A stretch of 64,000 bases of DNA from Actinomycetes bacterium. Lineage in GTDB: Bacteria > Actinomycetota > Humimicrobiia > Humimicrobiales > Humimicrobiaceae. A model generated the notes under the pieces. That model ran no database searches, was not told the DNA's origin, and saw only the letters and a list, made by a program, of their open reading frames with translations. Of the stretch, positions 29,205 through 37,155 are shown one piece after another. The position numbers and the translations under genes are program-made. Numbering within the stretch: the first letter of the stretch is position 1; each line of letters begins with the position of its first letter. The DNA lies in assembly GCA_022396035.1 (NCBI GenBank), contig JAIOXO010000001.1, positions 62,001 to 126,000 on the forward strand. Reading direction: 5' to 3'.

Positions 29205-30263
29205 TTAATCAAAACTGTCAATTAATGATCTTATATATCCAACAGCATGGGCCATACCTGCATGCCAGGAACACCTGTGCGGTTTTAGTACTGGCACATG
29301 ATCCGGTATGAGCATGCCTTCAAAACCGCTTTGCCGGTAAGCCTTAAAAGCCTGTACCATATCTATGTCCCCGTCGTCGATAAATGTTTCCTCATACCGG
29401 GGGAAGCTTCCACGGATATTTCTAAAATGCACATAGGCAATCCGGTCCCCTTTACCGAAATAATCTATTAACTCAATCACCTTGGGCCCCACCCCTTCCA
29501 TTTCCGCAAAGGTTCCCTGACAGAACTGAATCCCGTGCCAGGGGCTGGGGAATTTTTCTATAAGCTGCTTAAAATCCCGGGGACAGTTCATTATCCTTTC
29601 CTCCCCGGCCAGGACCGGTGCCGGAGGGTCTGCTGGATGAATGCATAGTTTGACCCCTGCCTCCCCGGCTGCAGGTATTATCTCTTCTAACATATAGGAT
29701 AACCTCTCCCACATGGTTTTTCGGCTAATATGGCCGATAGACTGGGAAGGATTAAAATAATCAGCCTTCCAGTTTCCCCAGAACATCCCCTTTCTGGCCG
29801 GTGGGGCTTCCTTAACCAGGCTGTAATCAAAACTGGTAACATGGGCCCGGCCTCTTCCCCCTCCGCAGTTTCCTGTGCGCCAGTGTCCCCAGTAACCCAC
29901 TATGGAAAAAAAGTAGCCCAAACAATTAATCTTTGCCTTGCCCAGGTTAAAGATGGTCCTCTTAAGGTTTTCTATCTGCTCTTTTCTGCCTTTCATCCCC
30001 ATCATTATCCGGTCATAGTGTAAAGGAGGCAGATTTTCAATGGCTGCCAGCTTAAGCCCGTAGGATTCAATAAATTTCCTTAATTTAAGTAAATCATCAA
30101 ATTCCCAGAATCCATCACCCACTCCCAGAGGCATCCAGGCTATAATGCTGTCTACTCCCAGCTGCCGGGCAAAGCTCAAATTATCATGATTCAGCCTGCC
30201 CTGTTTCAGTATCCCCAATGGAAGGTTCTGGATGTGAGGATATAAATTAAGTCCTATTTCCAT
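29205..30263 (-). CDS. Mannonate dehydratase-like (UxuA family) protein
   Basis: 352 residues from the ATG at 30261-30263, which has AAGGA at good spacing; the longer frame starts at 30287 inside the previous gene. TIM-barrel protein with UxuA features: LGVDSIIAWMPLG, LKLAAIENLPPLHYD, the long insertion containing GYWGHWRTGNCGGGRGRAHVTSF, metal-binding KLCIHPADPP, CQGTFAEM, YVHFRNIRGSFPRYEETFIDDGDIDM and MLIPDHVP. UxuA removes water from D-mannonate to give 2-keto-3-deoxygluconate. It is somewhat diverged, so a related sugar acid or epimerase-type role is possible. Confidence 0.75.
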   Translation of the reverse strand: MEIGLNLYPHIQNLPLGILKQGRLNHDNLSFARQLGVDSIIAWMPLGVGDGFWEFDDLLKLRKFIESYGLKLAAIENLPPLHYDRIMMGMKGRKEQIENLKRTIFNLGKAKINCLGYFFSIVGYWGHWRTGNCGGGRGRAHVTSFDYSLVKEAPPARKGMFWGNWKADYFNPSQSIGHISRKTMWERLSYMLEEIIPAAGEAGVKLCIHPADPPAPVLAGEERIMNCPRDFKQLIEKFPSPWHGIQFCQGTFAEMEGVGPKVIELIDYFGKGDRIAYVHFRNIRGSFPRYEETFIDDGDIDMVQAFKAYRQSGFEGMLIPDHVPVLKPHRCSWHAGMAHAVGYIRSLIDSFD

Positions 30264-30264
30264 T

Positions 30265-31308
30265 TTAATTTTCCTTATTGATTGCACTCAATCCAATAGT
30301 TAAAGAGTTATGGACCTGTGAGCCCGAGGCTATGGTTATGCCCCTTCCTTCAGCCACAGTTTTATCCAGTCCCATAATATCGGTACTGAAAGGCTCCAGA
30401 CCAAACACCCTGGACATCTTATACCAGGGGTAGCCCCTGGTTTTATTAAATTCCTGCCAGTACCAGACATAAGGCATAACTTTTTTATCCCACTTCACCA
30501 TCAGCCTTATATTTTCCCGGGGATTGATTATTTCATACCGTCCCTGGTCCAGGCCGGAAAGGTACAGAAACTTGGCAGTCTGGACATTGTCCCCGGCTAT
30601 GAGCGACAGGTCCACTGTGCCCCCGTCGGTTAAGGGCAGATGGGGCCAGCTAAAAGTAGTGCCCGGCCGGATATTTTCATCCAGCGCCGACTTATGTTCA
30701 TAAACCTTGCCCTTTGCAGCCGGTATATTTATAGTGCATCCCGGCCCAAGAAAGGGCCTGCCGTAGGCCAGATGATGTCCCCAGACCACTTCCAGGTCAA
30801 CAGAACTTAAATTTACTGCTTCTTCCTCTATAAACAGCTCAGCCTGGTCCTTTACCAGCCGGAGCCGTTTTACCAGCCTTAAGGGCATCGCCCTGATTTC
30901 CGTAGACAGCTCAACCTCGATCTGTTCAGGCTCATCTCTTAGAATTCTGTAGCTCCAGGGAAGCAGGGCTGCCTCTTCATGCTGTCCCCACTCTACCCCC
31001 TGATACTGGCAGCTTCCTCCCCCATTGGGAAATATTTCCTGCCAGCCTCCCTGGTAATAATCCATGAATCTGCCTGCCGGCTGGCTCTTGGTTAAGTTAA
31101 ATCTCTGCGGGTTACTGATTCCAAAAGGAGACAGCCAAACCATATCCATATCCAGGGGCTTATAAAGGAATTCAAAAATATCCGAGCCCTTATCCAGTAG
31201 AATACCCACCCTTAAATAGCGGTTTTCCAGAAACAGGCATCTCATATCTTTGTAGGTTGCGCTGTCTTTTATTCTGCAACCATAGTTTCTTATCTTTGCT
31301 GGTTTCAT
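30265..31308 (-). CDS. Aldose 1-epimerase-like (DUF4432-type) protein
   Basis: 347 residues of the galactose-mutarotase fold: MRCLFLENRYLRVGILLDKGSDIFEFLYKPLDMDMVWLSP, WQEIFPNGGGSCQYQGVEWGQHEEAALLPW, VVWGHHLAYGRPFLGPGCTINIPA. These resemble DUF4432/aldose-epimerase-family proteins that bind sugars and may interconvert anomers. First gene of operon 2; transcription starts from the promoter at 31416-31443 and must pass the terminator-like leader at 31323-31391. Confidence 0.72.
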   Translation of the reverse strand: MKPAKIRNYGCRIKDSATYKDMRCLFLENRYLRVGILLDKGSDIFEFLYKPLDMDMVWLSPFGISNPQRFNLTKSQPAGRFMDYYQGGWQEIFPNGGGSCQYQGVEWGQHEEAALLPWSYRILRDEPEQIEVELSTEIRAMPLRLVKRLRLVKDQAELFIEEEAVNLSSVDLEVVWGHHLAYGRPFLGPGCTINIPAAKGKVYEHKSALDENIRPGTTFSWPHLPLTDGGTVDLSLIAGDNVQTAKFLYLSGLDQGRYEIINPRENIRLMVKWDKKVMPYVWYWQEFNKTRGYPWYKMSRVFGLEPFSTDIMGLDKTVAEGRGITIASGSQVHNSLTIGLSAINKEN

Positions 31309-31322
31309 ATATTTATTGGTTT

Positions 31323-31391
31323 AAAATAAATAAAAAGAGTCCAACAAAGTAAATACGATATTACTTTGTTGGACTCTTATTCTCTGCCAAC
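31323..31391 (-). promoter_or_regulatory. Leader attenuator A, candidate GlpP-type antitermination site
   Basis: In the minus-strand RNA: GTTGGC box (31386-31391), nine-base step, then AGAGTCCAACAAAGTA (31362-31377) and its perfect complement (31336-31351) with a 10-nt loop, followed by TTTTT and further T-rich sequence. This is an intrinsic terminator in the 5' leader of the epimerase gene. GTTGG of the upstream box can pair with CCAAC of the first stem arm, which would open the terminator. The same arrangement occurs at 38588-38649. It could also simply end transcripts of the upstream isomerase operon. Confidence 0.68.
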
Positions 31392-31415
31392 TATATTTAT
31401 TCTATTATGGTTTTA

Positions 31416-31443
31416 ATTATAACAATAAATAGTCTAATTTCAA
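31416..31443 (-). promoter_or_regulatory. Promoter overlapping the end of the isomerase gene
   Basis: On the minus strand TTGAAA (31438-31443), 16-bp spacer, perfect TATAAT (31416-31421). It lies across the last codons and stop of the upstream isomerase gene, so operon 2 can be transcribed separately. A start near 31409 would place the GTTGGC box about 18 nt into the transcript. Confidence 0.6.
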
Positions 31444-32850
31444 GTTTTTAGCTAAATGCACACATTCCTCCGACCAGTCCCCGTAGGTTAGGGCAAAGTG
31501 TTTACCGCAGCCAAACCTGGCAATTTGCTCAAAATATTCTTCCACTCCTATATTGTCCAGATGGATCACCGCAAAAGGTGAATGGATGTCCAGCAACTGG
31601 TAATTGATTGCTGTTCCCCTGATAATTTTAAATTTGTACCGGTCATTCATGGCCCCCAGGGTAAGCATGGTTACCTTACCCGGTTTAGCCACAAAGTTAA
31701 AGGCAAATCCTTTCCTTACTTCACCATTGGGTAAAGTGTAGGTATCATACATAAGGTTTCTTACATAAATTTCATCTTCATCTTTGGCCAGAGAAGCAGC
31801 CCCTATACCGCTATGCCCGCCCATAAGCAAGTTTTTATCTTTGTCAAATGCCCAGTTTTCCCATTGCTGGACATGGTTTTGCGAAATCCGCCCCAACAGC
31901 AGCTGGGCTAATACCAGAGACATGTCCCCTTCATCGGAACAGGCAAACTTTTCATCCAAAAGTTTGGAGATTGTATAGTAGGCCAGTACCCTGAAATCCA
32001 TAAACTCATTGCAGTTTCCCGGATCCACAGTTATGGTTAAACCGGAAAGATCTCTTTCTTCTATGAGCCTTTTTACCCCCAGATAGGTTCTGGCCTCATC
32101 ATACAGGTCAACCTGCCGGGGTTCTACTACCTTGTATTTATCCCTGATCTGTTCAACCTCCTTATTTATCTGATCCTCGCTTATAAAATTGAACTGTTTG
32201 ACCAGGTCGGAGAAGGTAAGCCAGTCCAGCCTCACTCCAAATACTTTTTCCAGTTTGGCAGCATTATCCCAGTTATCATGCATTCCCTTAAAAAACCCGG
32301 GAAGATAGGCAACATTAGCCTTCTTAATTGAATTTACAGCCCAGCTGGCTCTGGCCATCAGGTTAATTTTGCGTATAATTTTCTCTTCAGCCGGATTTCC
32401 CACCAGAAATTCATAGTCGAAGTTATCAACCATATTGGGAATGGAGGCAGTCATCTGCAGAGTACCGTTGATACCCCAGGACCGGGAAAAATCAGTAACG
32501 GTTAAATCCCCGGGAATACCTTTATACCCCTGGACCATCAGTACCAGCACCGGAACATCTTTCCTGATTTCCTTCAGGAATCCGATAATGGGCTCATCCA
32601 GGGTATAGACAAACTGACTTATAATTATCAAATCCAGATTCAATCCGGCAAACTCCCTGCCTATCTGCTGGCCATCGGATTCCGTCCTGGCGATTTTGGT
32701 AAAATGAACCTTATTTTCAACCGAAAGGCTGTCTGTCAGTTTTTTTACATCGCCCTCTACCACCTTGTCTATATCAAACATGTCAAAAGCGCTTGAATAC
32801 AACTGGTCTACAGTAATAAACAGACCAATATTGGGTTTTTGCTTATCCAT
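31417..32850 (-). CDS. L-fucose/L-arabinose isomerase family protein
   Basis: 477 residues. The fold and motifs of this family are recognisable: NLDLIIISQFVYTLDEP, VPVLVLMVQGY, CSDEGDMSLVLAQLLLGRIS (the acidic EGD metal/catalytic region), GGHSGIGAASLAKDEDEIYVRNLMYD and a C-terminal DIHSPFAVIHLDNI. Such enzymes convert an aldose to its ketose. It is followed by operon 2 and preceded by an aldolase and a kinase, giving an isomerase-kinase-aldolase set. The exact sugar cannot be read from sequence. Start ATG has AGGAGG eight bases upstream. Confidence 0.8.
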   Translation of the reverse strand: MDKQKPNIGLFITVDQLYSSAFDMFDIDKVVEGDVKKLTDSLSVENKVHFTKIARTESDGQQIGREFAGLNLDLIIISQFVYTLDEPIIGFLKEIRKDVPVLVLMVQGYKGIPGDLTVTDFSRSWGINGTLQMTASIPNMVDNFDYEFLVGNPAEEKIIRKINLMARASWAVNSIKKANVAYLPGFFKGMHDNWDNAAKLEKVFGVRLDWLTFSDLVKQFNFISEDQINKEVEQIRDKYKVVEPRQVDLYDEARTYLGVKRLIEERDLSGLTITVDPGNCNEFMDFRVLAYYTISKLLDEKFACSDEGDMSLVLAQLLLGRISQNHVQQWENWAFDKDKNLLMGGHSGIGAASLAKDEDEIYVRNLMYDTYTLPNGEVRKGFAFNFVAKPGKVTMLTLGAMNDRYKFKIIRGTAINYQLLDIHSPFAVIHLDNIGVEEYFEQIARFGCGKHFALTYGDWSEECVHLAKNLKLDYLLL

Positions 32851-32861
32851 ATGCCATCCTC

Positions 32862-33800
32862 CTAACTACGGGACTGCTTTTTATATTCTTCATAAACCCG
32901 GTCTGCTATCTTCTTTACCAGGCTGTCATTGTCTACCGGTTCATTAAAGCACACTCCATCAATGCATTTCATCTGTATATTGTCATTTACCGGGCTTCCT
33001 TCATAAACAATCTTGCATACCTCTTCCAGGCAGCCGGCCACATCTTCTGACTGGAAGATCTTCCTTCCCACAATGGTGCCGGCGGCACCAGCCTTCACCG
33101 CTTCCCTGATCATATGCAGAGTCTCCTCTATGGTTCCGGTTTTAGGACCTCCGGCTATCATGATGGGAGCAGCACAGTTTTCCACCACTTCCCGGAAGCT
33201 TTCTGCATCGTCGGTAAACTGGGATTTCACAATATCGGCACCTATTTCTGCAGCTATGCGGTCATTAACTTTTAAATAATCCTTATCATAGAAGACTTCC
33301 TTATTTTTAAAATTAGCCATAACCGGCTCAATTATTACCGGAAGCCCCACCTTTTCGCATTCTTTCACTATAAGCCCATTTTTCTTTATTTCCTCTGCCT
33401 CCATAGAGGGGTCATCAAATCCCAGGGTAAGATAGGTCATAACCCCATCAGCTCCGCACCTTATGGCATCCTCTATGGAAGTGCAAATGGTAGTCCTTAC
33501 TTCATTATAGGGGACCGAGCCCTTATAGCTTTTAGTCATGTTAATCCAGTCTATGAGGAGAATCAGGGAAGGAACACAGCGGCCCATTAAGTATTCTGCA
33601 GAATATTTAAGGTAGCCGTAGCTGATAATAACTCCGCTAGCCCTGGAATATTTAAAAATTTCCATATATTTATTTATTTCATTTATATCCTCCAGGCCGG
33701 GTATGGGCCCCTGAAGCAGGCCATGGGCATAGGGAATTATTACTCCCCTGCCAAACCTAGGGTCAATCAGCCTGCTCATGCGAATCTTTTTTCCGTACAT
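32862..33800 (-). CDS. Class I aldolase (DeoC/LacD/FbaB-like)
   Basis: About 312 residues from the ATG at 33798-33800, chosen for AAGGAGG five bases upstream; a TTG at 33818 is inferior. TIM-barrel with the features of the archaeal-type class I fructose-bisphosphate/LacD family: DGVMTYLTLG, LPVIIEPVM, GADIVKSQFTDDAESF (likely Schiff-base Lys in VKSQF) and phosphate-binding IAGGPKTGTIEE plus AGAAGTIVGRKIFQ. Expected to split a phosphorylated ketose into DHAP and an aldehyde. Sits between kinase and isomerase. Confidence 0.82.
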   Translation of the reverse strand: MYGKKIRMSRLIDPRFGRGVIIPYAHGLLQGPIPGLEDINEINKYMEIFKYSRASGVIISYGYLKYSAEYLMGRCVPSLILLIDWINMTKSYKGSVPYNEVRTTICTSIEDAIRCGADGVMTYLTLGFDDPSMEAEEIKKNGLIVKECEKVGLPVIIEPVMANFKNKEVFYDKDYLKVNDRIAAEIGADIVKSQFTDDAESFREVVENCAAPIMIAGGPKTGTIEETLHMIREAVKAGAAGTIVGRKIFQSEDVAGCLEEVCKIVYEGSPVNDNIQMKCIDGVCFNEPVDNDSLVKKIADRVYEEYKKQSRS

Positions 33801-33823
33801 AAATCCTCCTTGTGGCAAATGGT

Positions 33824-35368
33824 TTATCTTATCTGCTTAGATATATAGTTATTTATATCTTTCAATGTCCTGTACAATTTACTATACACATGCCGAAAGT
33901 AATTGTCATATTTTTTGTGTTTTTCCTCATCGGGAATATAACGGACTGCCTCCCTTTCTACCTGACGGTAGGCATGCTTAAAATCCTTATATACCCCCAC
34001 CCCGATACCGGCCACCATAGCCGCCCCCAGGGGGGTGGCTTCCTCAATGCGGGGAACTTCGATTACCTTTCCAAACACATCGGCTTTATTCTGCATCCAG
34101 AAGCTATTTTTTGTGCCCCCGCCGGTTACAATAATCTTATCACTTTCAGTTTCTGAATACCCGGCTATGGCTTTATACAGTTCCAGCGCCTTGTAATTTA
34201 AGCCTTCTACCGTAGCCCGGATAACATCCTGCCGGCTGCTCCTGCTGTTAATCCCCAGGTATGCTCCCCGGGAATAGTTGTCCTGAACCGGGCAGGTACT
34301 GCCATATATATCCGGGAGCATAAATATCCCCCCGGAACCTGGTTCCGCCTCCTGAGCCTGCTGCATCAATATATCCCATATGTTCTGTTTTTCCTTGTCT
34401 GCCATCAGCTGTTCGCTGCCTGCCAGATGGTCCTTAAACCATTCCATTACCCCTGAAGATACCATCACTCCGTAAGCCCCGTATTTGCCTTCAATTATAT
34501 GGGCCTGGCATATAATGCTCTTACCCAGACCTTCTTCTTTTAGTATGGGGCGGCTCATACACTTATGGTAATGCTCATAAGTCCCTATTACCCCCACCAG
34601 GTTATCTTCCTGGTCTCCGGCAGCAGCATAAACCCCCATCAGGCCATCCAGGCCTCCTAGTACCACCGGGGTTCCTTCCTTCAGGCCAGACTGCTCTGCA
34701 GCTTTTGCCCCCACTTCTCCTAAATAGGTTCCGCTGGGACGGGGATGGGGATATATATCCATATCCAAATTAAACATATCAAACAGCTCCGGAGACCACT
34801 CCAATTTTTCCTGATCCAGCATCAGGGTGGTGGATGCCAGCGAATAATCGGTAGCTACCTCCCCGCATAATTTGTAATTTATAAAATCTTCGATAAGCAG
34901 CCATTTGTATATTCTTTCATACAGGCGGGGCCGGTTCTGCTTGAACCATAAATTCCTGAAGATGGTATTAAGGTGCCAGGGCTTCTGGCCGTTGATTTTA
35001 TATATCTGTTTAAAATCCGCATTTTTAGAAAACCATTCCAGCTGCTCCAGGGTCCGGTTATCGTGCCAGCTTATAAACGGATACAAACAGTTGCCGTTTT
35101 TATCAATGGGTACCCCGTCACAGGCAAAACCGGTTACGGCAATGCCTTTTATAAGCCGGGGTTTCCCTATACTGCTGACCGCCTCCTTAACCGAACCGGT
35201 TACGCAGTTCCAGATATTATCCGGATCCCAGAAAGCAAAATGCCGGCCATCCTGATCTTTGTACACCACCTCAGTTTTCCTCCTGCCGCTGGCTGCCAGA
35301 TTACCGTAGTAATCATAAACCGCAGCCTTTATGCTGGTAGATCCGATATCTATAGCCATAAGGTACAT
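33824..35368 (-). CDS. FGGY-family carbohydrate kinase
   Basis: 514 residues. N-terminal MAIDIGSTSIKAAVYD is the ATP-phosphate loop; ITGFACDG-like GIAVTGFACDGVPID and SWHDNRT follow the xylulokinase/fuculokinase pattern; the second domain has GTYEHYHKCMS and VTGGGTKNSFWMQNKADVFG with PLGAAMVAGIGVG. Phosphorylates a ketose made by the isomerase; the aldolase 24 bp downstream then cleaves the product. Start ATG has AAGGAGGAG upstream. First gene of this operon, divergent from glpP across a 93-bp region with a palindrome. Confidence 0.9.
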   Translation of the reverse strand: MYLMAIDIGSTSIKAAVYDYYGNLAASGRRKTEVVYKDQDGRHFAFWDPDNIWNCVTGSVKEAVSSIGKPRLIKGIAVTGFACDGVPIDKNGNCLYPFISWHDNRTLEQLEWFSKNADFKQIYKINGQKPWHLNTIFRNLWFKQNRPRLYERIYKWLLIEDFINYKLCGEVATDYSLASTTLMLDQEKLEWSPELFDMFNLDMDIYPHPRPSGTYLGEVGAKAAEQSGLKEGTPVVLGGLDGLMGVYAAAGDQEDNLVGVIGTYEHYHKCMSRPILKEEGLGKSIICQAHIIEGKYGAYGVMVSSGVMEWFKDHLAGSEQLMADKEKQNIWDILMQQAQEAEPGSGGIFMLPDIYGSTCPVQDNYSRGAYLGINSRSSRQDVIRATVEGLNYKALELYKAIAGYSETESDKIIVTGGGTKNSFWMQNKADVFGKVIEVPRIEEATPLGAAMVAGIGVGVYKDFKHAYRQVEREAVRYIPDEEKHKKYDNYFRHVYSKLYRTLKDINNYISKQIR

Positions 35369-35401
35369 TGCTCCGGTCTCCTCCTTCCGTGGATAAAAAC
35401 T

Positions 35402-35418
35402 AAATTGAAATTCAATTT
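35402..35418. promoter_or_regulatory. Palindrome between kinase operon and glpP
   Basis: AAATTGAA-A-TTCAATTT, a perfect 8-1-8 inverted repeat. On the minus strand it follows directly after a candidate promoter (TTTACA, 16 bp, TATCAT ending at 35419), which is a repressor-like position for the kinase operon; on the plus strand it precedes a TATAAT at 35424-35429 before glpP. Probably an operator serving both directions. Confidence 0.5.
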
Positions 35419-35461
35419 TATGATATAATTTTTAAGATTTATGTAAATATACAAAATTGGT

Positions 35462-36052
35462 ATGGAAGATTTAAATCCCAGGCTATTGCTCAAAAACCTC
35501 AAGGACAACCCGGTGATACCCTGCACTAATGACTTTTCCCTTATCTCCAGTCCCCGGTTTAGTAATATTAAAATAATTTTAATGTATGACCTGGACATCA
35601 TAAACCTGTTTAAGATAGCCAAGAAGAATCTGGAGATTAAAAAGGAAATAATCCTCAATGTGGATATGATAAAGGGTATTTCCTGCGATAAAAACGGGCT
35701 TGGTTTTTTAAAACAGTACCTGCATATCAATACTATTGCATCCTCCAGTCCTAAAGTAATAAACTATGCCAAAAAACTGGGCTTTACCATTGTGCAAACC
35801 CTGTTTATGTTTGATACCAAATCCCTGGAAAAAGGGATAGAGCTAATCCAGCAGAGCAAGCCCCATTTTATAGATATCAGGCCGGGTATTTCCTACCTGA
35901 TAATTGAAAAAACACTAAAAAAAAGAATCACCAATATACCCATTATCTGTTCCGGACTTATACAGAAAGAATCAGATATCAAAAACATATTAAGCAAAAA
36001 CGCCACTGCAGTTACTACCAGCAACCAGGCCTTATGGAATCTTTATGTTTAA
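35462..36052 (+). CDS. glpP: Glycerol-3-phosphate-responsive antiterminator (GlpP family)
   Basis: 196 residues, the usual length of the family. GlpP folds as a TIM-barrel, binds glycerol 3-phosphate and, in Bacillus subtilis, binds leader RNA to let transcription pass a terminator. Matching segments: NPVIPCTNDF at the N-terminus, IILMYDLDIINL, ILNVDMIKGISCDKNGLGFLKQ, GFTIVQTLFMFDTKSLEKGIE, FIDIRPGI, IPIICSGLIQKESDIKNIL and AVTTSNQALWNLYV. It is the only plus-strand gene in a long minus-strand stretch, is close to both attenuator-like leaders (31323 and 38588), and its stop overlaps that of the convergent Fe-S gene by 4 bp. Ribosome site is weak. Confidence 0.88.
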   Translation: MEDLNPRLLLKNLKDNPVIPCTNDFSLISSPRFSNIKIILMYDLDIINLFKIAKKNLEIKKEIILNVDMIKGISCDKNGLGFLKQYLHINTIASSSPKVINYAKKLGFTIVQTLFMFDTKSLEKGIELIQQSKPHFIDIRPGISYLIIEKTLKKRITNIPIICSGLIQKESDIKNILSKNATAVTTSNQALWNLYV

Positions 36053-37143
36053 GTCTTTCCGGTTACACTGCTGCTGGCCACCTCTATAATATCTACAATC
36101 TGCAAAGGATGACTGCCATTGGCTGCCTTAAGATTGCTTAAGCACAGAGGGCAGGAAGTCACCAGAAAACCGCAGCCACTGGCCCTGCATTCATTAATTA
36201 TCTGCCCGGCCATATTCCCGGCCACCTGCTCATCCAGCAGCCGGATATAGCCTCCGCAACAGGAGGCCTGCTCTCTGTTTCTAAAAAACTCTACTCCTTC
36301 TGATCCTAGGAGTTTTTTCAGTACCGCCCTGGGCTGGTCATACAGGCCGCAGTATCTGCCCAGTTTACAGGGATCAAAATACATGTATTTAACCGGCTCA
36401 CTGGAAACAGTTTTAACCCTGTCCAGGTTATCAGCCAAAAACTGGGTATAATGGAGCACTTTTTGGCCCCATTTAAGCCCTTCCTTTTCGTATTCACAAC
36501 TGAAAGCATAATAATCTTCGGGAGCAAGGGCCACCAGCTGCTTAAAATTGTATTTCTCTATTTTTTCATAATTCTGCTTCATCAGCTTGCTGGAAAGCTC
36601 TTCTGCTCCCAGATCCCTGGCCAGCACCCCGCTGGATACCTCACTGGGGTCGTAGATATAGGAAAAACCCATGGAATCAAGAAGGCCGCCAAACTGCCGG
36701 ATAAGTTCCGGCTCAAAATTTTGGGCATACTCTCCAGCATACAGGTACACATCATACTCCCTTTCTCTGTCAGCGGGCGGGTTTCCTGGTTTCTGTCCAA
36801 AGAAATTGCCGTACTTTTCCAGGTTGTCCTTAATATCATATACCGGACGGGGGGCCACCCCCTCCTTCAGGGCGGCAGCTTTTGCAGCCCGGTTGTTTTC
36901 CATTACCTGTTTGCCATCATCCCAGCAGAACTGTTCACATCGGCGGCAATCATTGCAGAGATAAAAAGAGCGCCCGTCAGCCTGCTTTAATTCTGTAGCC
37001 TTCTTTTGAAACAGGTAAAACAGATAATTTTTATTGGTTTCCAGGATTTTATGATCCTTGGTAGCATTAAATGAAGGACAGCAAAACTTGCAAAAATTAT
37101 GGCAATATATGCACTGCCGGTTGGACCTGTCATCAAAGCTCAT
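36049..37143 (-). CDS. Fe-S oxidoreductase with CCG domains (GlcF/HdrB-like)
   Basis: 364 residues. Two N-terminal cysteine clusters, CIYCHNFCKFCCP (near 12-24) and CNDCRRCEQFC (near 63-73), can bind [4Fe-4S] centres; the C-terminal half has the CCG signatures ASCCGGYIRLL and TSCPLC plus DPCKLGRYCGLY. Such proteins pass electrons from an FAD dehydrogenase to membrane or soluble acceptors. Located 12 bp after the FAD oxidase gene, so it is its partner subunit. Confidence 0.85.
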   Translation of the reverse strand: MSFDDRSNRQCIYCHNFCKFCCPSFNATKDHKILETNKNYLFYLFQKKATELKQADGRSFYLCNDCRRCEQFCWDDGKQVMENNRAAKAAALKEGVAPRPVYDIKDNLEKYGNFFGQKPGNPPADREREYDVYLYAGEYAQNFEPELIRQFGGLLDSMGFSYIYDPSEVSSGVLARDLGAEELSSKLMKQNYEKIEKYNFKQLVALAPEDYYAFSCEYEKEGLKWGQKVLHYTQFLADNLDRVKTVSSEPVKYMYFDPCKLGRYCGLYDQPRAVLKKLLGSEGVEFFRNREQASCCGGYIRLLDEQVAGNMAGQIINECRASGCGFLVTSCPLCLSNLKAANGSHPLQIVDIIEVASSSVTGKT

Positions 37144-37155
37144 AATAATCCCCTA

